Positions 17,260 through 26,270 of a DNA stretch of 64,000 bases are shown here, one piece after another. The DNA lies in NCBI RefSeq assembly GCF_001654455.1, contig NZ_CP015772.1:744001-808000 (forward strand), read 5' to 3'. The DNA is from Niabella ginsenosidivorans. GTDB taxonomy: Bacteria > Bacteroidota > Bacteroidia > Chitinophagales > Chitinophagaceae. A program made the position numbers and the translations under genes. Under the pieces are notes generated by a model. That model ran no database searches. It worked only from the letters and a program-made list of their open reading frames with translations, and was not told the origin of the DNA. Positions within the stretch are counted from its first letter, which is position 1. Each line of letters starts with the position of its first letter.

Positions 17260-18453
17260 ATGGATAATTTAAAAAGTTTAATAAAAGAAGCAGCATTTTC
17301 TGTAAAGGAATGGGTGCTGGCCAACCGGCGGCACCTGCACCAACATCCTGAGCTTTCTTTCAGGGAATGGAATACCTGCGCTTTTATAAAAACCCAACTG
17401 GATGCGCTGGGAGTAAATTGGGAACCGGTTGCTGATACAGGCGTTATAGCGGTTATAAAAGGAGAACATCCTTCAGAAAAGGTAATAGCGCTGCGTGCAG
17501 ATATTGACGCGCTGCCTATTACGGAGGAAAATACGGTGCAGTACCGGTCCTGTAACGAAGGGGTGATGCATGCCTGCGGGCATGATGTGCATACGGCTTC
17601 CTTATTGGGGGTAGCCAGGATACTTCAGTTCCTCCGGAAAGAATTTGCAGGAACGGTGAAGCTCATTTTTCAGCCGGGCGAGGAAATGCTGCCGGGAGGC
17701 GCTTCAAAGATCATTGCAGCCGGTGGTCTGAAAAACCCCGATGTGCAGGCAGTGCTGGGGCAGCATGTAATGCCGGCGATCCCTGCGGGAAAGATCGGGG
17801 TACGGTTGGGATTGTTTATGGCATCCATGGACGAAATAAAAATAGAAGTGACCGGAAAAGGAGGGCACGGGGCGGAACCGCATAAATGCATTGACCCGGT
17901 AATGATCACCTGTACCTTGCTGCAGGCTTTGCAGCAACTGGTAAGCCGGAATGCAGATCCGCTGATGCCTTCGGTGCTTTCTTTTGGAAAGCTAAGAGCA
18001 GATGGGGCTATCAATATTATTCCTGATAAAGTGCTGATAGAAGGTACGTTCAGGACCCTGAATGAAGGCTGGCGGGATGAAGCGCATAAAAAAATAAAAG
18101 AGCTGGCTACAGCACTGGTTGCCGGAATGGGAGGGGAGTGCCTGGTTGAGATACGTAAGGGATACCCGCATTTAAAAAATAATGAGGCCTTCGGGGATGC
18201 GATAACCGGCTACCTGGGTGAATATGCCGGCAGGGAAAACATTGTTCCTCTGGAGGTATGGATGGCTGCGGAAGATTTTGCTTATTATGCACAGGAGCTT
18301 CCTGCGTTCTTTTATTTACTGGGAGTGGGCAATGCGGCAAAGAACCTTACTTCATCCCTGCATACAGCTACTTTTAATATTGATGAAGCGGTGCTGGAGC
18401 TGAGCTGCGGCGGAATGAGCTATGCTGCCCTGCGGTGGCTGGGCAATCAGTGA
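17260..18453 (+). CDS. M20 family amidohydrolase (hippurate/N-acyl-amino-acid type)
   Basis: A binuclear-zinc peptidase-fold amidohydrolase of 397 residues. Metal-binding motifs are MHACGHDVHTASLLG and the catalytic glutamates in LIFQPGEEMLPGGA. The dimerisation-domain histidine motif GKGGHGAEPHKCIDP and the final SSLHTATFNIDE ligand are intact. It removes acyl groups from N-acylated amino acids or cleaves indole conjugates. No export signal is seen, so it is cytoplasmic. It is convergent with the GNAT gene, with 1 bp between stops. Confidence 0.9.
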   Translation: MDNLKSLIKEAAFSVKEWVLANRRHLHQHPELSFREWNTCAFIKTQLDALGVNWEPVADTGVIAVIKGEHPSEKVIALRADIDALPITEENTVQYRSCNEGVMHACGHDVHTASLLGVARILQFLRKEFAGTVKLIFQPGEEMLPGGASKIIAAGGLKNPDVQAVLGQHVMPAIPAGKIGVRLGLFMASMDEIKIEVTGKGGHGAEPHKCIDPVMITCTLLQALQQLVSRNADPLMPSVLSFGKLRADGAINIIPDKVLIEGTFRTLNEGWRDEAHKKIKELATALVAGMGGECLVEIRKGYPHLKNNEAFGDAITGYLGEYAGRENIVPLEVWMAAEDFAYYAQELPAFFYLLGVGNAAKNLTSSLHTATFNIDEAVLELSCGGMSYAALRWLGNQ

Positions 18454-18454
18454 C

Positions 18455-19006
18455 CTATTCTAATGTCAACCCCATTATGTGGTTATCCGTAAAGCTGCCG
18501 TTGGTTTCCCGGATGAAATTTCGCTGAACACCTGCGTCTGTGAATCCCATTTTCCTGTATAAAGCAATGGCCGGTTCATTGGTTGCATGCACATTCAGCC
18601 AGATGTTTTTTAAAATGCATTTTTCTTTTGCCCACCGTATAGCAGTTTGCATCAGTGCCGTTCCCAGTCCCACCCGCTGCCATTCCTTGCGTATTGCAAT
18701 GCCCAGTATGGCATTATGCCGCACTTTTGTTCTGGCTTCACCTCTCAGGTCCAGGCTCCCCACTATTTTTGAATGGGCAACCGCCACGATCAGGAGGCCG
18801 TTCTCACGCTCATTTAATGAGCGGATCCAGGCTTCCTCCTGTTGTTTTGTAAAGTTGAACTCGTCAGCCATAGTGATCAGGAACTCGCTTTCCTTCAGGT
18901 AACGCCAGCCAACATCCAGCAGGGCTGCTGCATCTGTCTTTACTGCGGCTCTTATCTGAACGGTAATCCTGTTCTTTAAAGTAACCGTTACGGGATCCAT
19001 TTTCAT
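18455..19006 (-). CDS. GNAT family N-acetyltransferase
   Basis: A GCN5-related acetyltransferase of about 183 residues. The acetyl-CoA loop region is AIRKEWQRVGLGTALMQTAIRWA, followed by the conserved NVHATNEPAIALYRKMGFTD. The start is taken at the ATG at 19006 (MKMDPVTV); an upstream TTG at 19012 would add two residues. It is divergent from the DUF3810 gene. The substrate is unknown. Confidence 0.87.
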   Translation of the reverse strand: MKMDPVTVTLKNRITVQIRAAVKTDAAALLDVGWRYLKESEFLITMADEFNFTKQQEEAWIRSLNERENGLLIVAVAHSKIVGSLDLRGEARTKVRHNAILGIAIRKEWQRVGLGTALMQTAIRWAKEKCILKNIWLNVHATNEPAIALYRKMGFTDAGVQRNFIRETNGSFTDNHIMGLTLE

Positions 19007-19144
19007 GCTCAAACCTACGTGAAATTTCTTAATTCAAGATTCCGGGGAAAAAAAGGAGCCGGAGCCGTATGGCCTAAAAATGCTTCCCGGAAATTTAATA
19101 GATCCCTATTAATGAAAACTGATTTAATCAATACATTTGTCTGG

Positions 19145-20242
19145 ATGAAGCTGATCAGGTTTGTCAGAAAACATAGGGCATGGGTCATAATAGCTGTGCT
19201 GGCTGTAGTGATCAAAGTAGTTTCCTTTTTTCCGGATGTTGTTGAAAAATATTACGCGCACGGTGTCTATATTTTCATATCCAGACTGCTGCGTTTTTTG
19301 TTTGGCTGGCTCCCCTTCAGCATCGGGGATATTGTTTATGCAGGTGTTATCACAGGACTGATCATCTATATTGTCCGGGTTATAAAAAGGCTGTTCAAAA
19401 AGAAGGCGCACCTCATCCGGTGGAAAAAATACCTGGCGGCATGCCTGTTTACGATCCTGTGCATTTATGTGATCTTCTATTCTTTCTGGGGGCTCAACTA
19501 CAGCCGGCAGAGCATTGAAGAACAGTTTGGGTTAAATACAAAAAACATTACAGCCCGGGATCTGGATACCCTTGCACAACTGCTGCATGACCGTATTAAC
19601 AGGGAAGCATCGGAAATGTCGCTAGCCGGCAGGGATTCTTTGCTGGATAATGATTTTCTTTTTAAGCAAAGTCAGGATGCCTACCGGCTGGCGCAGCAGC
19701 AATACCCGTTTCTGAACAGCCGGCCGGCCTCTGTTAAGTCTTCTTTGTTTGGCGAGCTGATGAATTATTCAGGGCTTCAGGGCTATTACAATCCTTTTTC
19801 CGGGGAGGCCCAGGTCAATACAACGATCCCCGTTTTTTTGCTGCCCTCTATAGTAACACACGAGATGGGGCACCAGGTGGGATATGCAAAAGAAAGCGAA
19901 GCAAATTTTTTAAGCTTTTTAACCAGCCATACATATCCTTCTGTTCATTTCCGGTATTCAACAGATTTTGTAATGTATGCATATGCGGTTAATGAGCTGT
20001 ACCTGTATGACTCCATGAAAGTGAAAGCATACGACAGCACGCTGCATCCCAGGGTTAAAAGGGATTTTCAGACCTACCGGGAATTTTACAGGAAATATGA
20101 AAACCGTATAGAGCCGGTCATTCACTGGATTTACGGAAATTACCTGCGCGCGAATAACCAGCCTTCCGGCAACCGTTCTTATGACGAGGTGGTGATCTGG
20201 CTTATCGGCTGGTACAGGAAATACGGGCGGGCGGCGATATGA
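19145..20242 (+). CDS. DUF3810 membrane protein with HExxH-like motif
   Basis: A DUF3810 family membrane protein. Three hydrophobic helices occupy the first ~110 residues. A long extracytoplasmic domain then contains PSIVTHEMGHQVGYAKESEA, a zincin-type HEMGH with a downstream glutamate, so a metallopeptidase activity is likely but unproven. The frame is open from a GTG at 19019 with further ATGs at 19112 and 19145. The start at 19145 is preferred because TACATTTG (19132-19139), a -7 match, lies just before it, but 19112 cannot be excluded. Confidence 0.75.
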   Translation: MKLIRFVRKHRAWVIIAVLAVVIKVVSFFPDVVEKYYAHGVYIFISRLLRFLFGWLPFSIGDIVYAGVITGLIIYIVRVIKRLFKKKAHLIRWKKYLAACLFTILCIYVIFYSFWGLNYSRQSIEEQFGLNTKNITARDLDTLAQLLHDRINREASEMSLAGRDSLLDNDFLFKQSQDAYRLAQQQYPFLNSRPASVKSSLFGELMNYSGLQGYYNPFSGEAQVNTTIPVFLLPSIVTHEMGHQVGYAKESEANFLSFLTSHTYPSVHFRYSTDFVMYAYAVNELYLYDSMKVKAYDSTLHPRVKRDFQTYREFYRKYENRIEPVIHWIYGNYLRANNQPSGNRSYDEVVIWLIGWYRKYGRAAI

Positions 20243-20386
20243 AGTAGGATTAAGGAATAAAAAATTTGAACTAAGGAATAAGGAAGGAGTGGCTCTTTTA
20301 CATTGAAAGGATAGGTACTGACTGAGCACTGATAACTGAATACTGAAATTTACCCGTTAATTCCGATGTCCAGATCTCAATCCTTA

Positions 20387-20402
20387 TCCGATAGGTATCG
20401 GA
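20387..20402. repeat. Palindromic intergenic repeat, CCGATA/TATCGG type
   Basis: Perfect 7-bp arms TCCGATA and TATCGGA around a GG centre. It shares its core with 2856-2872 and 30082-30099. It lies in the 267-bp spacer after the DUF3810 gene. Confidence 0.5.
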
Positions 20403-20485
20403 CTGCAGCCGCATCCTGAAAGGTTTCGTAGTTTTAAAGCTTTGCAAAGATTTTCAATTTGACTTTATTTCAACATCTGATTCTT

Positions 20486-20493
20486 TAAATTTG
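20486..20493 (+). promoter_or_regulatory. Candidate -7 element for the YhbS-like gene
   Basis: TAAATTTG, an exact TAnnTTTG match, 16 bp before ATG 20510. An upstream TTG at 20459-20461 is spaced 24 bp away, slightly long. Confidence 0.45.
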
Positions 20494-20509
20494 ATAAAAT
20501 TTCAGATCG

Positions 20510-21031
20510 ATGGACGTATTGATTCGGGCAGAACGGACAGAAGATTTTGAGGCCATTGCTCATGTAAACGAAGAAGCCTTTGGCAGAACAGAGGAGGCGA
20601 TGCTGATCGATCAGCTCAGAAGCAGCGAAGCCTTTGTTCCTGAGCTTTCTTTGGTAGCAACAAAAGGCACTGAAATTTTTGGGCATATCTTATTTACAAA
20701 AATCAAGATCATTGACAGCCTGAGCCATTGCTATGAAAGTCTTGCATTAGCGCCCATTGCTGTGCGCACTGCTTACCAGCACCAGGGCATTGGTTCTGCA
20801 CTGATACGGGAAGGGCTGCACCGCGCAAGGGAAATAGGATATCTTTCCGCCATTGTTTTGGGGCATGATGATTATTATCCACGCTTTGGGTTTACGCCTG
20901 CATCGCACTGGAATATTACAGCGCCTTTTGACGTACCGGATGAGGCTTTTATGGCTGTTGAGCTGGTGGAGAACGGGCTCAAAAATGTTTCGGGCATAGT
21001 TATCTATGCCAAAGAATTTGAAGCAGTATAA
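20510..21031 (+). CDS. YhbS-like GNAT N-acetyltransferase
   Basis: A COG3153-type acetyltransferase of 173 residues. The family pattern includes IAHVNEEAFGRTEEAMLID at the N-terminus, LALAPIAVRTAYQHQGIGSA with the acetyl-CoA pyrophosphate loop, and VLGHDDYYPRFGFTPA. The substrate is unknown; homologues act on small molecules or tRNA-related targets. It stands alone between repeat-rich spacers. Confidence 0.87.
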   Translation: MDVLIRAERTEDFEAIAHVNEEAFGRTEEAMLIDQLRSSEAFVPELSLVATKGTEIFGHILFTKIKIIDSLSHCYESLALAPIAVRTAYQHQGIGSALIREGLHRAREIGYLSAIVLGHDDYYPRFGFTPASHWNITAPFDVPDEAFMAVELVENGLKNVSGIVIYAKEFEAV

Positions 21032-21096
21032 GGCTCTTTATTGTTCTTTTTCCATAAACAGATACAGACAGGGCAGGTTCCTACATATTTCAGGCA

Positions 21097-21115
21097 CCGG
21101 GGTCTTATTCCCCGG
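21097..21115. repeat. Hairpin of the CCGGGG/CCCCGG type
   Basis: CCGGGG, loop TCTTATT, CCCCGG. It resembles the hairpins at 42374-42395 and 44779-44800. It lies between two convergent units and lacks a U-tract on either side. Confidence 0.4.
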
Positions 21116-21128
21116 GCATTAAAAACTG

Positions 21129-21447
21129 TTAGAACCGCAGTGCAACAGTAGCCGTTATATTTCTTAGCGGCTGTGGGTTTGCTGTAAAGGACTGCGACCA
21201 ATATTTCTTATTGGCAATGTTGTTCAGCGGGCTTTACGTTTTTAAGCAGGTATGCTCTTTGTTCATTAGTTTCTGTAAACCGTTCCCGTTTATCTTCCTG
21301 AAGCCGGATGGTTAGATAGGCAACCGGTTTTCCATCGGTAGTGGTCACCCTGTCTTTTACAGCACCACCGGTAATATCAAAAGTCAGCACGTGGTTGGCA
21401 CAAACAGTTATCATCAGCAACAACAGGTACTTTATCTTTTTATGCAT
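21129..21447 (-). pseudogene. TonB-dependent receptor reduced to its two ends by internal deletion
   Basis: On the minus strand ATG 21447 opens a signal peptide (MHKKIKYLLLLMITVCANH) and the start of a carboxypeptidase-regulatory-like domain (DGKPVAYLTIRLQED, LLKNVKPA). The frame then stops at 21208. In a neighbouring frame, directly adjoining, is the C-terminal end of a TonB receptor: LNNIANKKYWSQSF then NPQPLRNITATVALRF and a stop at 21129-21131, with the usual terminal Phe. Plug and most of the barrel are missing. The junction lies near 21225-21240 and also shifts the frame. This looks like an iron-siderophore receptor lost by deletion. Confidence 0.8.
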
Positions 21448-21609
21448 GTCCGTTTTTGGGCGCAAAGTTGCTGCCGGAAAGAACCTGTATGATTACGAGA
21501 TACGGAATTGCTGTTTTCGATATGCGGAATTTGTAATCTTGACAATAGGGCCTGCAGCTTAAAGTTTGAGGTTTCAGCCCCGGATCTCAATTCCCAATGA
21601 TGTACAGGC

Positions 21610-23178
21610 TCACCGGGCCTGCTGTGTAAAATAAGCTTCCCAGAATTGAAAACGCTGGTCTGAAGGAACTGTTTTTTTGCTGTTGGTGTTGATGTTCATT
21701 ACCGGTGGCTGCTCCTCATTGGCCTTTACAGCGGGCCATTCCGGTAGTCCTTTGCCATTGGGATCGCTGCTTTTAATAAAGTTGGCAAAATAGTTCAGGA
21801 AGGTTTCAGATGTTTTGTAGTCCTCTACGGTCCATTTTATTTGGGGCAGCAGGTACAGGTTACCCATACAATAGGGGATATCGCTGGCATGGCTGGCGCC
21901 GATAGGCTGTTTGTCTGCCGGAAGGTTGTTGGGGTTTATTTTACTGAAAAGATACCGGTATACTTTCTGGTTACTGTTTTTCCGGTGCAGGTCGAACCAT
22001 TTCCAGGTACTGTAAACAATAAAGCGGTCGGATGCAATGTTGGCGGCGGATTGCCTGATTTCATCGGCGTTATTATGCGGAAAAACAGAAAGCACTTTTT
22101 CAAAATCAGCAGGGAAGTTTTCCTTCACTGCATTCGTGAAATTTTCTTTTGTTGGCGGCAGGCCTTTCAGAAATGCCCCTTCACCCGTTTCGGCTGAGTT
22201 CCAGCCCACCAGCAGCGGCACCATTGCCTGCCGGCGTGCTTCAAAAACCTGGGGCAGGGTATTGGGCAGAAAATAACCATCCAGTACCACCGGGAACCCG
22301 AAGCGGTGGGCGTCATTATACAACTGGAACAGCGCTGCTGTTGAAAGGCTCCGCAGCTCTTTTAGGGTCGGGTAACCTGCCTGATCGGCAAAGGTTTTCC
22401 CGATGGCCTCCGCGGAGTCCAGCGGAACGGGCGGCAGTGTAGGGTAGATGGCTGCGCCGCTTTCCCCGATAGCTCCGGCAAACAGACCCTTTGATAAGGG
22501 AGAAGCCATTTGCGCGCTTACAGAAATAGCGCCTGCAGATTCCCCGGCAATTGTAACGCGGTCAGGGTCACCACCAAATGCAGCAATGTTGTCATGTACC
22601 CATTGCAGCGCAGCCTGCTGGTCCAGCAGCCCGTAATTGCCGGATGCTTTGTAGTCTGCTTCCCTGCTCAGTTCCGGGTGGGCAAAGAAACCAAATATAT
22701 TCAGGCGATAGTTAACGGTAATCGCTATAATTCCCTTTTGAGCCATTGCAGCACCATCATAACGTGGCTCGGATGACTCCCCTGCAACAAAACCGCCGCC
22801 ATAAAAATAAACCAGCACCGGCAGCCGGCTGCCCTTATTATAGGGCGCCCAGATGTTTAAATACAGGCAGTCCTCGCTCATACTGTCGGAACGGTAGATC
22901 ATGTCTCCGAAAACATTGGTCTGCACCGGCCTTGGCCCGAATTTTTTTGCAGAGCGCGTTCCGGTCCAGTTGTGCAGGGGTTGCGGCGCCTTCCATCTCA
23001 GATCACCTGTGGGCGGTTGTGCAAAGGGAACGCCCAGGAAAATATTCAGGCCCGTTTTTGCATCGCGGTAGCCTTCCAGCGTTCCATTCTTTACAGTGGT
23101 CAATACCGGTGGCTGCTGTGCAGATAATGCGGCCGTAAGAATCAAAAAAGAAAGGAGCACAGAAATATTTTTGAACAT
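21610..23178 (-). CDS. Secreted type-B carboxylesterase
   Basis: An alpha/beta-hydrolase of the carboxylesterase/para-nitrobenzyl esterase family, 522 residues. A signal peptide ends near ALSAQ. The EDCLYLNIWAP signature and oxyanion-hole YFYGGGFVAGE are clear; the nucleophile serine is in TIAGESAGAISVSAQ, with the acidic and histidine members further on (e.g. GASHASDIPY). It acts on carboxylic esters in the periplasm or outside the cell. It is a single gene preceded by a long gene-poor spacer. Confidence 0.92.
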   Translation of the reverse strand: MFKNISVLLSFLILTAALSAQQPPVLTTVKNGTLEGYRDAKTGLNIFLGVPFAQPPTGDLRWKAPQPLHNWTGTRSAKKFGPRPVQTNVFGDMIYRSDSMSEDCLYLNIWAPYNKGSRLPVLVYFYGGGFVAGESSEPRYDGAAMAQKGIIAITVNYRLNIFGFFAHPELSREADYKASGNYGLLDQQAALQWVHDNIAAFGGDPDRVTIAGESAGAISVSAQMASPLSKGLFAGAIGESGAAIYPTLPPVPLDSAEAIGKTFADQAGYPTLKELRSLSTAALFQLYNDAHRFGFPVVLDGYFLPNTLPQVFEARRQAMVPLLVGWNSAETGEGAFLKGLPPTKENFTNAVKENFPADFEKVLSVFPHNNADEIRQSAANIASDRFIVYSTWKWFDLHRKNSNQKVYRYLFSKINPNNLPADKQPIGASHASDIPYCMGNLYLLPQIKWTVEDYKTSETFLNYFANFIKSSDPNGKGLPEWPAVKANEEQPPVMNINTNSKKTVPSDQRFQFWEAYFTQQAR

Positions 23179-23614
23179 GAGCGCAGGTGTTATAATGGCT
23201 ATGAAGATACATTATTTTTACCAGGCTGCAGTGGGTGCATCTTTATAAATGGTTGTAAAAATTTATCTTTGAGCGGTTAACACAGGTACAATGCGGTCCT
23301 GTTAACAAACCTTGAACAAGATCATTACTCAGAAAGAAAAGAGGGTTGTTATAAAAGAGCTTCCCGTTATTACGGGGGCAGACGGGTCTGCCACAGTGAG
23401 CCGTATCTTATAAGAATCGTTTGTGTCGCAGATCTGCAGGGAAAAGATCGGGAGCTTTTATATGAGCTTTCCAACAAATAAGCAGGTACAAGGCCATATT
23501 CCAGCCTGCATTCTGTTTTCAGGTGTGCGTTCTGTTTTGTCAATATACCTGAAAGGAAAAATTAAAATGAGGGCACTGGAAAAAGCATCGTATTGAGAAG
23601 TAAAAATAAGATAA
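23179..23614. other. Gene-poor spacer with possible decayed coding fragments
   Basis: No intact gene is supported. On the plus strand, 23312-23413 (TTG start) encodes a 33-residue peptide containing KRVVIKELPVITGADGSA. A neighbouring frame, 23407-23481, continues as RIVCVADLQGKDRELLYELS. Together they look like one broken coding sequence, family not recognised. TATCTTTG (23264-23271) is an exact -7 match upstream of them. Confidence 0.3.
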
Positions 23615-24139
23615 ATGCAACGTTTAATCGTGGATATGGATGGTGTGCTGGCAGATGTTTATAGTCAGTTCCGGAAATATGAAAAAGAAGAATCGGGTAT
23701 AAACCAGGAGCCCCATGCGATTATAGGGAAAAAAGAGGGGGAAGCCTATAAAAATGTGCGTATTTATGTAAATACGCCGGGATTTTTTCTGGAGGCGCCG
23801 GTAATACCCGGGAGCATTGAAGTGATGGAGCAGCTGAACAGGGAGTATGAATTGTTTATTGTTTCTTCTGCGATGGAGTTTCCGCTGAGCCTTTATGAAA
23901 AATACCAGTGGCTGCAACAGCATTTTCCGTTTTTAAGCTGGCAGCAGCTGGTATTATGTGGTTCCAAGAAAGTGGTTTCCGGTGATATTATGCTGGATGA
24001 TCATTTTAAAAACCTGGATCATTTTAACGGTAAAACTATTTTGTTCACACAGCCGCATAATCAGCTGGCTGATCCCGGCAGGCACGAACGGGTGAATAAC
24101 TGGAAGGAAGTGGCGGAACTGTTGCTGCCACAGTGGTAG
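23615..24139 (+). CDS. 5'(3')-deoxyribonucleotidase-like HAD phosphatase
   Basis: A HAD-superfamily protein of the NT5C (5'(3')-deoxyribonucleotidase) type, 174 residues. The catalytic Asp pair lies in LIVDMDGVLADVYSQF. Motif II is in ELFIVSSAMEFPLS, and motif III/IV contains DIMLDDHFKNLDHF. It dephosphorylates deoxynucleoside monophosphates and may balance dNTP pools together with the nearby deoxynucleoside kinase (inference from family). It is convergent with cinA. Confidence 0.87.
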   Translation: MQRLIVDMDGVLADVYSQFRKYEKEESGINQEPHAIIGKKEGEAYKNVRIYVNTPGFFLEAPVIPGSIEVMEQLNREYELFIVSSAMEFPLSLYEKYQWLQQHFPFLSWQQLVLCGSKKVVSGDIMLDDHFKNLDHFNGKTILFTQPHNQLADPGRHERVNNWKEVAELLLPQW

Positions 24140-24165
24140 GATATCAAAACACCTGTCAGCAGCTG

Positions 24166-25431
24166 TTATTCTTTTCCCAGGATCACCTTTCTTAATAGCA
24201 GGAGTGCCTGTATGGTGGCAATTTCAATATTCTGTTCACGCTCAAAACGGAGCTGCAATAAACGGGTCACTATTTTTTCTTCATTGCCCGCTGCGATCCA
24301 TACGGTGCCCACAGGTTTACGGTCGCTGCCCCCGTCCGGCCCCATAATACCGGATGTGGCTACGGCATAATCCGTTCCTAGTTGTTGCAGGGCTCCCTTT
24401 ACCATTGCTTCCACGGTTTCACTGCTTACAGCACCCTGCGCCTGTAATATGCCTGCCGGCACCTGCAGCAATGCTTCCTTTATGGTATTGTCATAAGATA
24501 CAATACTGCCCCTGTAATATTTTGAGGAACCGGGTATGCGCGTAATGGCATGGGCAATATTGCCCCCGGTGCAGCTTTCGGCGGTTGCCATTGTTTTTCC
24601 CTGTTGCAGCAGCAGGTGACCGATAACCGCTTCAACCGGCTCATCTTTTTTTGAAAGCAGGATGTCTTGCAGGAGGAATGTCATTTCCTCAAACAGCAGG
24701 TCTGTTTCTTCTTCCATCTTCCGGATATGGGTACCCTGGCAGGTGAGCCGCAGTTTTACCATTCCGTAGCTGGGCAGGTAGGCCAGCTTTATCTGTTTGG
24801 GGAGTTTTGCCTCAAAGTCAATTAACCGTTCGGCCACATAAGATTCACCCATGCCTGCGGTCACTGCTGTACGGTGAAGGATATGTGGGAATTTAAAATG
24901 CTGTAATAATCGGGGGATGACCTCATCTGAGAGCAGTCCCTTCATTTCATGCGGAACGCCGGGCAGTGCAATAAAAACGGTTTTCCTGTTGTTAATCATT
25001 TTCTCAAACCACATACCCGGCGCAGAACCGTTTGCGTTATGCAATACCTTTGCCACGTCCGGTACTTCCGCCTGTTTTTTATTTCTTTCCGAAATAGGCC
25101 CCGGCCTCCGGTAAACTTCCCGGAAAAGGTATTCAATGTGTTTGGCCACACCGGGATCAATGACCATTTTACCGTTAAAATAGTGATTCAGCAAAGGTTT
25201 GGTAATATCGTCAGCGGTCGGTCCCAGACCGCCTGTAAGGATAATGATTTGTGATTGCTGCGCCTCCTCATCCAGGGCATGCTCAATATCTGCAGCCACA
25301 TCGCCGACGGCAACACGGCGTTTCACCCAAATGCCCACCTTATTAAATTCCTGCGCAATAAAAGCGCTGTTGGTATCAATGGTCTGGCCGATCAGTAATT
25401 CATCTCCTATCGTAATAATGGATGCGTTCAT
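24166..25431 (-). CDS. cinA: CinA, competence/damage-inducible protein
   Basis: A two-domain protein of 421 residues. The N-terminal molybdopterin-binding-like (COG1058) domain contains ITIGDELLIGQTIDTNSA and ILTGGLGPTADDIT, linked to ADP-ribose pyrophosphatase activity. The C-terminal CinA domain contains TAESCTGGNIAHAITRIPG and VATSGIMGPDGG and hydrolyses nicotinamide mononucleotide amide. Both domains are complete, so it should function in NMN recycling. It starts at ATG 25431. Confidence 0.94.
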   Translation of the reverse strand: MNASIITIGDELLIGQTIDTNSAFIAQEFNKVGIWVKRRVAVGDVAADIEHALDEEAQQSQIIILTGGLGPTADDITKPLLNHYFNGKMVIDPGVAKHIEYLFREVYRRPGPISERNKKQAEVPDVAKVLHNANGSAPGMWFEKMINNRKTVFIALPGVPHEMKGLLSDEVIPRLLQHFKFPHILHRTAVTAGMGESYVAERLIDFEAKLPKQIKLAYLPSYGMVKLRLTCQGTHIRKMEEETDLLFEEMTFLLQDILLSKKDEPVEAVIGHLLLQQGKTMATAESCTGGNIAHAITRIPGSSKYYRGSIVSYDNTIKEALLQVPAGILQAQGAVSSETVEAMVKGALQQLGTDYAVATSGIMGPDGGSDRKPVGTVWIAAGNEEKIVTRLLQLRFEREQNIEIATIQALLLLRKVILGKE

Positions 25432-25613
25432 AATTGTTGTTCAATGAGGAGCAAATATCCTGAATTTATTCGATTTGAAGGATGTCTGGTGCAGTAATGG
25501 AAACTTTTGGGATGGCACAAAAGTAAATCATCAGCTGTTTTCTCAAAATCAGCAGTATTGAGGGCTGAAGATGTATTTATAGCTTCTGTCAGCCTTTATT
25601 TTAGCATAGCGGA

Positions 25614-26138
25614 TCAGCTTCGGGTCTGCAGGTTATGAGCTCTCAGGTCTTTTATCAGGCCAGGTGTTTTCAGTTTTTTATTTTTTATTAAATATTCAAG
25701 ATCATATTTGTTGTCGATCATTATCTGTTTGACATAATAATTGATATACTCAAGAATCCCCATCAGGTTAGCGATGATTCCATACGCGGTTAAATTTTTT
25801 GAGAGTAGCGTCCGGCCGGAATAATAGAGCTGAATTGATAAAATGACCGGTATAAAACAGATGAGCAGTAAATTGGTTTGTCTGGCCCTTTTGAACAGCG
25901 CAAGATTTTTTGCCTGTTGAATCTTAACCCCCTTTAAACTTCTTAGTTTTAATTTCCAGTAATGCTGTCCCTGCCACAGGATAAATGAGAACAGGAAAAG
26001 CCCGTAAAGAAGAAAGAGCGCATTTACAACAGGAAACAGAGTAAGAACAAGAAGAAAACAACATGAAAAAGTAATGGCTCCGGAAAGCTCTGCCGGATAA
26101 TACCAGGTTAATCGTTTTATGAGTCTTCTTTTTGTCAT
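25614..26138 (-). CDS. Hypothetical membrane protein
   Basis: 174 residues, family not recognised. Two hydrophobic spans lie at about residues 18-58 and another near 90-106, separated by a basic segment (KLKLRSLKGVKIQQAKN). The C-terminus is soluble and lysine-rich. It lies downstream of the MFS gene on the same strand, separated by a hairpin, and has no obvious partner. The long open frame and consistent start support a real gene. Confidence 0.55.
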   Translation of the reverse strand: MTKRRLIKRLTWYYPAELSGAITFSCCFLLVLTLFPVVNALFLLYGLFLFSFILWQGQHYWKLKLRSLKGVKIQQAKNLALFKRARQTNLLLICFIPVILSIQLYYSGRTLLSKNLTAYGIIANLMGILEYINYYVKQIMIDNKYDLEYLIKNKKLKTPGLIKDLRAHNLQTRS

Positions 26139-26194
26139 TCGTAAGCGTATCCGGTTTATATGCTTATACTCTTTATAATTCTTAAAGTGGTGTA

Positions 26195-26229
26195 TGCCTG
26201 CCGGGAAATCGCGTTCTGCCCGGCAGGCA
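26195..26229. repeat. Long perfect hairpin 3' of the MFS gene
   Basis: 11-bp arms TGCCTGCCGGG and CCCGGCAGGCA around a 13-base loop. The right part contains CTGCCCGGCAGGCAA, found again at 32419-32433. There is no U-tract on either strand, so REP-like rather than a standard terminator. Confidence 0.5.
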
Positions 26230-26270
26230 ATAGCACTATTCGTGCATTCGCGGCAGCTTTACCGGCGATA

